Shown here one piece after another: positions 7,117 through 12,926 of a stretch of 13,040 bases of DNA (within the stretch, counting starts at the first letter, position 1; every line of letters starts with the position of its first letter). This DNA is from an archaeon (GTDB taxonomy: Archaea; Nanobdellota; Nanobdellia; Woesearchaeales; JAHJEM01). The position numbers and the translations under genes were made by a program. Location of the stretch: NCBI GenBank assembly GCA_020057445.1, contig JAGVFV010000131.1:1-13040 (forward strand), given 5' to 3'. Below the pieces are notes generated by a model. It was not told where the DNA came from. It saw only the letters and a program-made list of their open reading frames with translations, and did not search any database.

Positions 7117-7908
7117 AAATTCCCGCTTGTCATAGTCGGAGGTTTAATCGCTGCAGCACCTGCAATAACACAATATCTCCAAATGACAGTAGCTGATCCG
7201 ACAACCCAACTTGACCTAGCAGACTTCCAAAACGGGCTCAGTTCTGGTGATTATGTCATGGCAGGATTTGCGCTCTTCGGTTTGTCTGGTCCTGCTTGTG
7301 GACGTGCAATTAGAGAAGGCGCATCAGATTTCGCCACCGTTGTCAGACGTGAATTTATCCCCATGCTCACCAGCAAGAACTATCGACAACAAGTCCGTCG
7401 CATCAGCGAACTTACTCAAGAAATAGATGAGAGCGTCCAATATTACACAGCAAATAGATGGACAGATAATGCAATCATACCGAGCTCCACTGTTCGGACA
7501 GATCCAGCGGCGGCTGAAGCATTCCAACAAGCCCAAGATCTTGTCAAGAGATGGGCAGCAGAGGGAAAAACCAGTCTTACGATTGATGACCTCACCCAGA
7601 TCAATACCGTGCTTCGTCCTGGAGAAGAGGCATCCGAGCTGGGAATACGTGGCATGCAAAATTGGGATACTGTTGGTCATACTTCAGGAACAGGAGGGAT
7701 AGATTGGGCGTATGCCCATCCTCAGCAGGTTCCTGGATTGCTTAGGAATTGGCAAGAGCTCACCGACCTTCTCATGTCGACACAAGATCCGAAGACGGCA
7801 GCCCGTTCTGCTGGAAATTATCTTGGAAAGATCCATGCGTTCAACGATGCCAACGGTCGGACGGCGGATGCGACCAGAACATTTTTAGAAGATGTTGGAA
7901 GTAGATAG
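6586..7908 (+). CDS. Membrane-anchored mini-RHS protein 3 with Fic-like C-terminal tip
   Basis: This 440-aa protein has the shared membrane helix (residues 7-26) and an RHS-associated core ending DPNG at 174-177. After a hydrophobic stretch (FPLVIVGGLIAAAPAI) comes GDYVMAGFALFGLSGPACG, which resembles the pre-toxin linkers of bacterial polymorphic toxins. The tip is helical and carries HAFNDANGR at 417-425, matching the Fic signature HxFx(D/E)xNGR. Fic enzymes transfer AMP or related groups from nucleotides to protein side chains; the His is catalytic and the Asp holds the metal. The usual Pro after His is Ala, and the final Arg lies six rather than three residues after NGR. Only 15 residues follow NGR, shorter than typical Fic domains, so activity is uncertain. 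ftsZ ends 26 bases away on the other strand; no immunity gene follows. Confidence 0.85.
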   Translation: MKSRTPFFLIIIVMGIILILVVAIGFSGKAIKDGLKTGKNVAGQATTVQGLPAESLHTQTTTTYIYGSKLIASKGTTLKYHLQDNIGSNTITTNQAGQLQSRFTSYPYGKTLTRESFAGSNEKYLFTGKERDGGLDYFGARYYNPRIGQFVSIDPIQNNQPYTYSNDNPIKYVDPNGKFPLVIVGGLIAAAPAITQYLQMTVADPTTQLDLADFQNGLSSGDYVMAGFALFGLSGPACGRAIREGASDFATVVRREFIPMLTSKNYRQQVRRISELTQEIDESVQYYTANRWTDNAIIPSSTVRTDPAAAEAFQQAQDLVKRWAAEGKTSLTIDDLTQINTVLRPGEEASELGIRGMQNWDTVGHTSGTGGIDWAYAHPQQVPGLLRNWQELTDLLMSTQDPKTAARSAGNYLGKIHAFNDANGRTADATRTFLEDVGSR

Positions 7909-7934
7909 AAAGTCAAATCGACAACAGACAAATC

Positions 7935-9011
7935 TCAGTCCAAGAACTCTATCCCTAAGTCAGCTCCCATGCCTTTCTTTTCTGCTGCGCGGATGCTCAT
8001 GCCTCGGATCTGGGCTGATTTGACGCCGGTGACGATGATCATCACGCGGATTGTTCCCTGGAGGTCTTCAGAGATCTGGGCTCCCCAGATCATCTTCGCG
8101 TCATCGTCAAGCTTGTTCGAGACAGTCTCGATGACCTTCCTTGCCTCGTCCAACGTAAGATCAGGACCTCCGATGACATTGATGAGTGCGCCGTTCGCGC
8201 CAGAAATGTCCACGTCAAGAAGAGGATTCTGTATTGCCTTCTCGACTGCTTCCATCGCGCGATTCTCAGAATCAGACTCTCCAAGACCGATGAGCGCGAC
8301 GCCGCCGTTTCCCATGACAGCCTTGATGTCTGCAAAGTCAAGATTGACAAGGCCTGCCTTGGTGACAAGCTCTGCAATGCCCTTGACTGCATTCGTGAGA
8401 ATTTCATCAGCTATCTTGAACGCTGTCTGCAAAGGCAGGTCAGGAGCAAGCTCTAAGAGCTTGTCGTTTGGGATGACGATGAGCGTGTCCACTGTCGATT
8501 CAAGCTTCTCTAGGCCGACCTTCGCATTCTCAATGCGCCTTGCCCCTTCCATACTAAACGGAAGCGTGACGACGGCGACAGTGAGCGCGCCGCTCTTCTT
8601 TGCGATCTCGGCGATGATCGGCACTGACCCAGTTCCTGTGCCTCCGCCAAGCCCGCAGGTGATGAACACCATGTCAGCGCCGGAAAGCGCCTCCTTGATC
8701 TCGTGCTCAGACTCTTTTGCAGCCTCTTCTCCCACTCTCGGGATCGACCCTGCACCAAGTCCCTTGGTCAAGTCCTTTCCCAGAAGAATCTTCTTGTTTG
8801 CCGTCGTATAGAGCAGGTCTTGGGCGTCTGTGTTCACGGCGATCGTCTCAGCGCCTTCGATGCCTACTTCAGTCATCCTGTTGATTGTGTTGTTTCCCCC
8901 GCCGCCAGCCCCGACCACTTTTATCTTTGCTTTTTGTTTGGCAAGGATCTCTTCAAGTTCAGCATCAAGGATATTTGTCTGTATAACTGGGGAATGTGTC
9001 TTTTCGGCCAC
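7935..9011 (-). CDS. ftsZ: Cell division GTPase FtsZ
   Basis: This 358-aa protein has all the main FtsZ elements. The nucleotide-binding GAGGGGNN lies at 34-41, the tubulin signature GGGTGTG at 122-128, and PFSMEGARRIENA at 151-163. The T7 loop NLDFAD at 223-228 supplies N223, D225 and D228 for GTP hydrolysis across the filament interface. It polymerises into the cytokinetic ring. The last residues (DLGIEFLD) form a short tail with no obvious long linker. The start is GTG at 9009-9011, supported by a strong GGAGGTG ribosome-binding site five bases upstream. ftsZ therefore has a leadered mRNA, unlike the leaderless neighbours. In many archaea secE-spt5 follow ftsZ directly; here three RHS genes and an ATPase come between. 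Confidence 0.97.
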   Translation of the reverse strand: MAEKTHSPVIQTNILDAELEEILAKQKAKIKVVGAGGGGNNTINRMTEVGIEGAETIAVNTDAQDLLYTTANKKILLGKDLTKGLGAGSIPRVGEEAAKESEHEIKEALSGADMVFITCGLGGGTGTGSVPIIAEIAKKSGALTVAVVTLPFSMEGARRIENAKVGLEKLESTVDTLIVIPNDKLLELAPDLPLQTAFKIADEILTNAVKGIAELVTKAGLVNLDFADIKAVMGNGGVALIGLGESDSENRAMEAVEKAIQNPLLDVDISGANGALINVIGGPDLTLDEARKVIETVSNKLDDDAKMIWGAQISEDLQGTIRVMIIVTGVKSAQIRGMSIRAAEKKGMGADLGIEFLD

Positions 9012-9016
9012 ACGAA

Positions 9017-9023
9017 CACCTCC
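9017..9023 (-). promoter_or_regulatory. Shine-Dalgarno site that decides the ftsZ GTG start
   Basis: On the minus strand GGAGGTG lies five bases before the GTG at 9011 and matches the archaeal 16S 3'-end complement over all seven bases. Confidence 0.85.
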
Positions 9024-9052
9024 ATACTACCGAAGAATGGTCAATCAGGCGA

Positions 9053-9061
9053 ATATAAAAA
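9053..9061 (-). promoter_or_regulatory. TATA-like box for ftsZ
   Basis: The AT-rich stretch reads TTTTTATAT on the minus strand, 42-50 bases before the ftsZ start. Transcription about 25 bases downstream would give a leader of roughly 15-20 bases containing the GGAGGTG site, so promoter and ribosome-binding site agree. Confidence 0.5.
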
Positions 9062-9074
9062 CTTATTGGTGATT

Positions 9075-9089
9075 GAGCATATATTGCTC
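9075..9089. promoter_or_regulatory. Inverted repeat upstream of the ftsZ promoter
   Basis: GAGCA and TGCTC flank a central TATAT, a 15-base palindrome. With one mismatch the arms extend to eight bases each (ATTGAGCA / TGCTCGAT). It lies about 13 bases upstream of the ftsZ TATA-like box, a position where an operator or activator site could act. No binding protein is suggested by the sequence. Confidence 0.3.
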
Positions 9090-9145
9090 GATAAAAAACC
9101 TCCTATTCGCATCTGATATGTTTCCATTATGAGATAGTCATAAAA

Positions 9146-9155
9146 TTTAATAAAA
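9146..9155 (+). promoter_or_regulatory. TATA-like box for the nucleotidyltransferase gene
   Basis: TTTAATAAAA lies 32-41 bases before the GTG start at 9187, implying a leader of about ten bases. A GGGTG (9177-9181) five bases before the GTG could serve as a ribosome-binding site. Confidence 0.45.
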
Positions 9156-9186
9156 GAATCCTCCAAGAGCAGACTCGGGTGCATAT

Positions 9187-9981
9187 GTGGAATTTCCGAT
9201 ACAACCTATAAAAAAGAAGAATCTGGAAAGCTACGACCATAAGAACAGGGAGATAGCTTATGAGTTCGCCAAACGCGTAAAGAAGGAAGCAGGACCCTAC
9301 ATCAAGATGATCGTGCTTTTTGGAAGCACTGCGCGAAAGCAGGAAGCAGGCGACATCGACATCCTCCTCGTCCTAGACGATACCATGTTTGACCTTTCGG
9401 CAGAGTTTGTCCAGACATACAGGGTCATTGTCGAAAACCTCATCATCAGCATCTCCAGAAAGCTCCACGTGACGACATTCCGGCTGACGCAATTCTGGGA
9501 ATACATACGCGCAGGCGACCCTGTCGCGATCAACATCTTAAGGGACGGCATTGCGCTTCTTGACCCAGGCATATTTGATCCTTTGCAGATGCTCCTCTAC
9601 CAAGGACGAATACGGCCTACACCGGAAAGCGCGTACACGTACTTTGCCCGCGCGCCAATAACGCTTGAAACCTCTAAACGAAGACTGCTTCAAGGAACCC
9701 TTGACCTATACTGGGCTGTGATCGATGCTGCGCATGCAGCGCTCATAAAGATCAATTGTATACCTCCATCTCCTGAACACGTGGCAGGGCTCCTTGACGA
9801 GCGCCTGGTAAAGCCAGGGCTCCTTGAAAAACGGTATGTGAAGACAGTGGATCGGTTCTATCACCTCTCCAGAGGCATCCTGCACAACCAGATCACGCAC
9901 ATCGACGGAGACACCTTTGACCAGTATGTCAAAGAGGCTCACGCGTTCATCGAAGCAATGAGGCCGTTTGTCGAGAAATAA
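9187..9981 (+). CDS. Nucleotidyltransferase-domain protein with a C-terminal HEPN-like helical domain
   Basis: The 264-aa protein starts at GTG with a GGGTG motif five bases upstream. Residues 40-62 (KMIVLFGSTARKQEAGDIDI and on) carry the DNA-polymerase-beta-superfamily signature: G46-S47 followed by D56 and D58, which bind metal and nucleotide. The C-terminal half (about 130-264) is all-helical (TLETSKRRLLQGTLDLYWAV, AAHAALIK, VDRFYHLSRGILHNQITH). It resembles the substrate-binding HEPN-like domains that pair with minimal nucleotidyltransferases. In separate-gene form such pairs act as MNT-HEPN toxin-antitoxin systems. In this single-chain form the role is not known. A clean R-x4-6-H ribonuclease motif is not seen, so RNase activity is doubtful. 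No close functional link to neighbours is visible. Confidence 0.85.
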   Translation: MEFPIQPIKKKNLESYDHKNREIAYEFAKRVKKEAGPYIKMIVLFGSTARKQEAGDIDILLVLDDTMFDLSAEFVQTYRVIVENLIISISRKLHVTTFRLTQFWEYIRAGDPVAINILRDGIALLDPGIFDPLQMLLYQGRIRPTPESAYTYFARAPITLETSKRRLLQGTLDLYWAVIDAAHAALIKINCIPPSPEHVAGLLDERLVKPGLLEKRYVKTVDRFYHLSRGILHNQITHIDGDTFDQYVKEAHAFIEAMRPFVEK

Positions 9982-9998
9982 TTACTTCTCAGACAACA

Positions 9999-10004
9999 TT
10001 TAAA
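9999..10004 (+). promoter_or_regulatory. TATA-like box for taw3
   Basis: TTTAAA lies 26-31 bases before the ATG at 10030, giving leaderless spacing. An out-of-frame ATG at 10026 lies just upstream of the expected transcript start and would be skipped. Confidence 0.55.
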
Positions 10005-10029
10005 ATACCCTCTGAACATCCTATCATGC

Positions 10030-10626
10030 ATGACAGCCTTCGAGCTCCAGAAAAAGGCAACGCTTGCAAAACTCGGCAAGCCTGACAAATCACGGGCGAC
10101 AACCGCAGACAGCCACATCATCCTGCTTCTCGATACCATCAATGGCCATCCTAACATGTATACCACGAGCTCCTGCTCAGGAAGGATCATGGTTATCGAA
10201 AAGAAGGAGCGCATGATGAAAAAAGACGTCATCTGGCACTATATCTCCCACGATCCAGTATCACCGGCTGATATTGTCCAGGTTGCCAAAAAAGGCAGGA
10301 AAGACATGGTCTGGTTCAAATTCGAACCCCTCATCCTTCACGTCTGCTGCAGAGACACTAATTCTGCACAGGCTCTCCTCACGCTTGCCGGAAAGGCGGG
10401 ATTGAAGCATTCCGGAGCGATCACCTTAGGAAAACGCATCATCATCGAAATCAGAGGAAACGACAGGATCGATGCGCCCATAGCAAAAGGTCCACTCCCA
10501 CTCGTCACAGACGACTATCTTGCCACACTCACAACACTCGCAAATATCAAGCTCAAAGAGAACCTGAAAAGGATTTCCCTCCTCAAGAAAGGAATTGTTG
10601 GGATTCCTCAATCAATAGCAGTATAG
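10030..10626 (+). CDS. taw3: tRNA(Phe) wybutosine-pathway methyltransferase Taw3 (TYW3 family)
   Basis: This 198-aa protein matches the TYW3/Taw3 family in length and motif order: DKS at 19-21 near the N terminus, INGHPNMYTTSSCSGRI at 37-53 with the diagnostic SSCSGR, then VIWHYISHDP, and FEPLILHVCCRDTNSAQ followed by AGLKHSGAI. The central part is followed by KRIIIEIRGNDRIDAPI. The enzyme uses S-adenosylmethionine to methylate N4 of the tricyclic base at position 37 of tRNA-Phe, which stabilises reading of phenylalanine codons. The last 19 bases overlap the 3' end of the opposite-strand gene at 10608-10940. Other wybutosine genes (taw1, taw2) are not in this window. Confidence 0.92.
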   Translation: MTAFELQKKATLAKLGKPDKSRATTADSHIILLLDTINGHPNMYTTSSCSGRIMVIEKKERMMKKDVIWHYISHDPVSPADIVQVAKKGRKDMVWFKFEPLILHVCCRDTNSAQALLTLAGKAGLKHSGAITLGKRIIIEIRGNDRIDAPIAKGPLPLVTDDYLATLTTLANIKLKENLKRISLLKKGIVGIPQSIAV

Positions 10627-10940
10627 ATCTTGTCTTTCCCGATCCTTTTTCTCCCCAACGGCTCAAATAAGATATATCTGTCCTCTTCGACCTCAACTCC
10701 CACAAGAAGGCATTTGCCAGTCTTACCGAACGCGATCCTCTGCGCGACAGACCAGCACAATTCCTCAAGGGGGGCGTCAAACTTGTCCGCAAGCACGAAT
10801 TTTGCAGACAGACCAGCATAGCAGGGGACCTCCTTATTTATCAGCATGTCCAATACGCCGCCTGGCACTTCCTGGACAGTATTATCTCTGCAGGCCTGAT
10901 AGAATAAGGCGATGTTTTCAATATCAATCCCAATGACCAT
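10608..10940 (-). CDS. Unknown 110-aa soluble protein, convergent with taw3
   Basis: I do not recognise the family. The protein begins MVIGIDIENIALFYQACRD and continues through VPGGVLDMLINKEVPCYAGL and SAKFVLADKFDAPLEELCWS to VEVEEDRYILFEPLGRKRIG. It has four cysteines (residues 17, 40, 62 and 77) without an obvious CxxC zinc knuckle, and no signal peptide or membrane helix. The alternation of strand-like and helix-like segments suggests a small alpha/beta fold. A GAGG element about seven bases before the ATG could serve as a ribosome-binding site. It lies downstream of the surface-protein operon on the same strand but beyond a strong oligo-T tract, so it is probably transcribed separately. 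Confidence 0.75.
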   Translation of the reverse strand: MVIGIDIENIALFYQACRDNTVQEVPGGVLDMLINKEVPCYAGLSAKFVLADKFDAPLEELCWSVAQRIAFGKTGKCLLVGVEVEEDRYILFEPLGRKRIGKDKIYTAID

Positions 10941-10951
10941 GATGAACCCTC

Positions 10952-10970
10952 AAAAAAAGGAGTAAAAAAA
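10952..10970 (-). terminator. Double oligo-T terminator of the surface-protein operon
   Basis: Immediately after the TAA of the 10971-11735 gene, the minus strand reads seven T, ACTCC, then seven T. Two T tracts in 20 bases are a good match to the intrinsic terminators of archaea. Confidence 0.6.
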
Positions 10971-11735
10971 TTAATAGTTGAACCCGTACAGCATCCTTCC
11001 TGTCGCATACGACTGGTAGTACTGGTAGCTCCTGAAAGGGATGCTTGGCCTTATCTGCGAGTACACGATCGGCTGGTACACGCCAGGATTCTCCTTCTGG
11101 AATTCCTTGAACGCATAATACTCCTTGTTCAACCCATTGTACTCCACATCATAATAGCCGTCCTTGAATCCTGCAAGGATGCCTTCGGCATATCCTTTAT
11201 TGTACGAAGAGCTTCCTGAAGAGACGGTGATCTTGACATCTCTCCTGTTGAAGCGGTAATAGCCGGTCTGGACCTTGTTCGGATCATATTTTGTCTTCAT
11301 CGCTTCGACATAATCAAAATACCCTTCATAGCCATAGCGCTGGAAATAGACACCATCAGGATACCCGCTGAAATAACCATAATTATACCCATCATCATAC
11401 GATCCCTCTGCAATATCAACAACAAGTTGAGGATTTTCTATCTGGTAATACGAGTTCTGCGTCATCCTGCCATAGCCATAATCAGCATACGGCGTGTAGG
11501 AATACGGCTGGCCTGACAACGGATCAATGATGACCTGGGCCTTTGGTCGGTCTTGGATAGTGACCCGCTCGCCATACTTATCCGTGAAAAAATCATTCAC
11601 AGAAGAGTATACAGCACCCCTGTTGAGAGGGACATACCGTTCAGAGGGGGAATAGATATCTTCCCGAGCAGTCATTGCGAATGTTGGAAACAAGACGACC
11701 AATGCTACGATCAATCCAAGTGCGATTCGTTTCAT
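10971..11735 (-). CDS. Secreted tyrosine-rich protein with an internal duplication
   Basis: This 254-aa protein starts with a clear signal peptide (MKRIALGLIVALVVLFPTFAMTA), so it is probably exported by the Sec route. The mature part is rich in Tyr and Gly and has no cysteine. Two segments are alike: SYDDGYNYGYFSGYPDGVYF (about 112-131) and SYNKGYAEGILAGFKDGYYD (about 176-195). Both follow the plan SYxxGYxxGxxxGxxDGxY. The second is followed by NKEYYAFKEFQKENPG and the first by EGYFDYVEAMKTKYDPN, so the repeat unit is around 40-45 residues. No known family is recognised. The gene is the last of a three-gene operon: the preceding gene's stop is part of its ribosome-binding site (AAGGTGA, seven bases from the ATG's first base). 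A cell-surface or matrix role is likely but unproven. Confidence 0.85.
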   Translation of the reverse strand: MKRIALGLIVALVVLFPTFAMTAREDIYSPSERYVPLNRGAVYSSVNDFFTDKYGERVTIQDRPKAQVIIDPLSGQPYSYTPYADYGYGRMTQNSYYQIENPQLVVDIAEGSYDDGYNYGYFSGYPDGVYFQRYGYEGYFDYVEAMKTKYDPNKVQTGYYRFNRRDVKITVSSGSSSYNKGYAEGILAGFKDGYYDVEYNGLNKEYYAFKEFQKENPGVYQPIVYSQIRPSIPFRSYQYYQSYATGRMLYGFNY

Positions 11736-11739
11736 GATT

Positions 11740-11746
11740 TCACCTT
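11740..11746 (-). promoter_or_regulatory. Ribosome-binding site overlapping a stop codon
   Basis: On the minus strand AAGGTGA contains the TGA stop of the membrane protein gene and lies four bases before the ATG of the tyrosine-rich protein. This ties translation of the two together. Confidence 0.6.
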
Positions 11747-12342
11747 ACAAGATCTTGTTCAGTCAACGGCCTTCCTTTGCATTCCGTGACATGATTTTGA
11801 TCGATATCGACTGTAATCGAGTATTCCTCATAAAAGACAGGGACATGCCTTGCATCGGTCAGCTTGATCGCGATGATCGCGGTGAACGCTGAATAATCCT
11901 TGTTAGGGATCAAGTCTGCGATGAACTTCTGTCCCACAAGAGGATTGTAGTACGTGATCTCGCGCACGTCACCAAGCATCTGGTAGCACTGGCTGTTCAT
12001 GATGATCGCACGGGCACGTTGGAAGCTCTCTTGGACCTGGAACGGGCTGAGGATGATGACAGTCGGCTCTTGCGCTTCGGTCTCTTCTGTCTCCCTGATC
12101 ACCGGAGGAGTCGTGGTGGGGACAGTCCTTCGGGGCTTTTCATTGATGACTTGGCCTGTAGGAGTCCCGACATCATCTGCAGGGACAGTGACGCCGACAG
12201 TCCCTCCTGCATACTGGCTCTTTCCGATCGTTGACTTTGTCCGTTCATTCAATGAGATGAGCACGGCAAGTATCACGATGATGATGAAAATCAATCCGAC
12301 AATAACTCCGATGACTTTTTTTTCTCCTTCGATGTCAATCAC
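11740..12342 (-). CDS. Membrane-anchored extracytoplasmic protein of unknown function
   Basis: About 200 aa. A short acidic N terminus precedes one membrane helix (KKVIGVIVGLIFIIIVILAV, then LISL). A Thr/Pro/Glu-rich linker (TGQVINEKPRRTVPTTTPPV and on) leads to a globular part of about 110 residues starting TVIILSPFQVQESFQRARAI. The globular part has two cysteines (NSQCYQM and VTECKG) that could form a disulfide, and strand-like segments (AIIAIKLTD, EEYSITVDID). The start is uncertain: GTG at 12342 is used, but an in-frame TTG at 12348 would add two residues. Only about ten bases separate it from the upstream gene's stop, and its own stop overlaps the ribosome-binding site of the next gene, so it is operonic. 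No family is recognised. Confidence 0.82.
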   Translation of the reverse strand: MIDIEGEKKVIGVIVGLIFIIIVILAVLISLNERTKSTIGKSQYAGGTVGVTVPADDVGTPTGQVINEKPRRTVPTTTPPVIRETEETEAQEPTVIILSPFQVQESFQRARAIIMNSQCYQMLGDVREITYYNPLVGQKFIADLIPNKDYSAFTAIIAIKLTDARHVPVFYEEYSITVDIDQNHVTECKGRPLTEQDLVR

Positions 12343-12351
12343 CTGCAATTA

Positions 12352-12840
12352 CTACCAGTATCCTGGATAGTTGTAGTTATAGTTGTAATTATATCTGTAC
12401 GGGTCTGTGTAATAATAGTTGTATACATTCCCCTGATCATAATCCGGATAATTAACCCGGTCATAATAATACATCTGTACATACCGAGGTTCATATCTTA
12501 CATAGGTAACTCGCGGAATTGAGTATGTCGACCGATAGCTGTTATAATTGTAATATCCATAGTTGTAATTCCTATTATTGTAGTAATTATTATTGTAGTA
12601 ATTCCTATCATAGTTGTAATTCCTGTCATACCGGTCATTCTGATATCTGCTGTAATACCAGCCATAATACCCGTCAGACCTGTGCCTGTAGTTGTCATAC
12701 CTATCATCATTCTCATTGCGGTCGTAGCGATAATCATACCGATCACAGCCACTACAGTCATACGTATAGCCAAGAACGCCCTGCATTGAAAAAATGAATA
12801 CTCCTGCCAACACCAAAACAATAAATAGTCCAGCTTTCAT
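12352..12840 (-). CDS. Secreted low-complexity protein extremely rich in tyrosine, asparagine and arginine
   Basis: This 162-aa protein begins with a signal peptide (MKAGLFIVLVLAGVFIFSM, then QGVLG, with cleavage probable before YTYDC). The mature part of about 138 residues contains roughly 45 tyrosines by hand count, mostly in YN, YD and RY steps (NYNYDRNYYNNNYYNNRNY; a C-terminal YNYNYNYNYPGYW). One CSGC motif sits near the mature N terminus. A less repetitive patch (STYSIPRVTYVRYEPRYVQM) interrupts it. No family is recognised. Such composition suits a disordered, phase-separating or crosslinkable extracellular material; this is inference. The ATG is fixed by a strong GGAGGGGTGA ribosome-binding site five bases upstream. 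It is the first gene of the surface-protein operon. Confidence 0.85.
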   Translation of the reverse strand: MKAGLFIVLVLAGVFIFSMQGVLGYTYDCSGCDRYDYRYDRNENDDRYDNYRHRSDGYYGWYYSRYQNDRYDRNYNYDRNYYNNNYYNNRNYNYGYYNYNSYRSTYSIPRVTYVRYEPRYVQMYYYDRVNYPDYDQGNVYNYYYTDPYRYNYNYNYNYPGYW

Positions 12841-12844
12841 AGTT

Positions 12845-12854
12845 TCACCCCTCC
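12845..12854 (-). promoter_or_regulatory. Strong Shine-Dalgarno site of the surface-protein operon
   Basis: On the minus strand GGAGGGGTGA lies four to five bases before the ATG at 12840, preceded by a run of eight A. It is one of the two strongest ribosome-binding sites in the window; the other belongs to ftsZ. Confidence 0.8.
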
Positions 12855-12895
12855 CCTTTTTTTTACAGAACTGTTGTTACTATGAAGTGTAGCAG

Positions 12896-12905
12896 TATAT
12901 ATAAA
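12896..12905. promoter_or_regulatory. Near-symmetrical TATA box, possibly divergent
   Basis: TATATATAAA reads as TTTATATATA on the other strand. Leftwards it would start the surface-protein operon with a leader of about 30 bases. Rightwards it lies 22-31 bases before an ATG at 12927, the leaderless spacing used elsewhere in the window. Confidence 0.55.
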
Positions 12906-12926
12906 GTTTGTCCTTTTCCAGGCTAC

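Noticed and set aside
2358..7934. Insertion sequence or integrase around the RHS island
   Set aside because: No transposase, integrase, tRNA attachment site or flanking terminal repeats were found by eye.
7969..8811. 280-codon open frame antisense to ftsZ
   Set aside because: FtsZ on the other strand has every diagnostic motif; the antisense frame has no recognisable domain and arises from codon bias.
12519..12640. Repetitive TTGTAATT-like DNA considered as a CRISPR or tandem-repeat array
   Set aside because: The repeats are irregular and are explained by Tyr and Asn codons of the secreted protein; no spacer structure exists.
12519..12797. Cysteine/serine/histidine-rich frame on the plus strand
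   Set aside because: It mirrors the Tyr/Asn-rich secreted protein, which has a signal peptide and a strong ribosome-binding site; low complexity explains the open frame.
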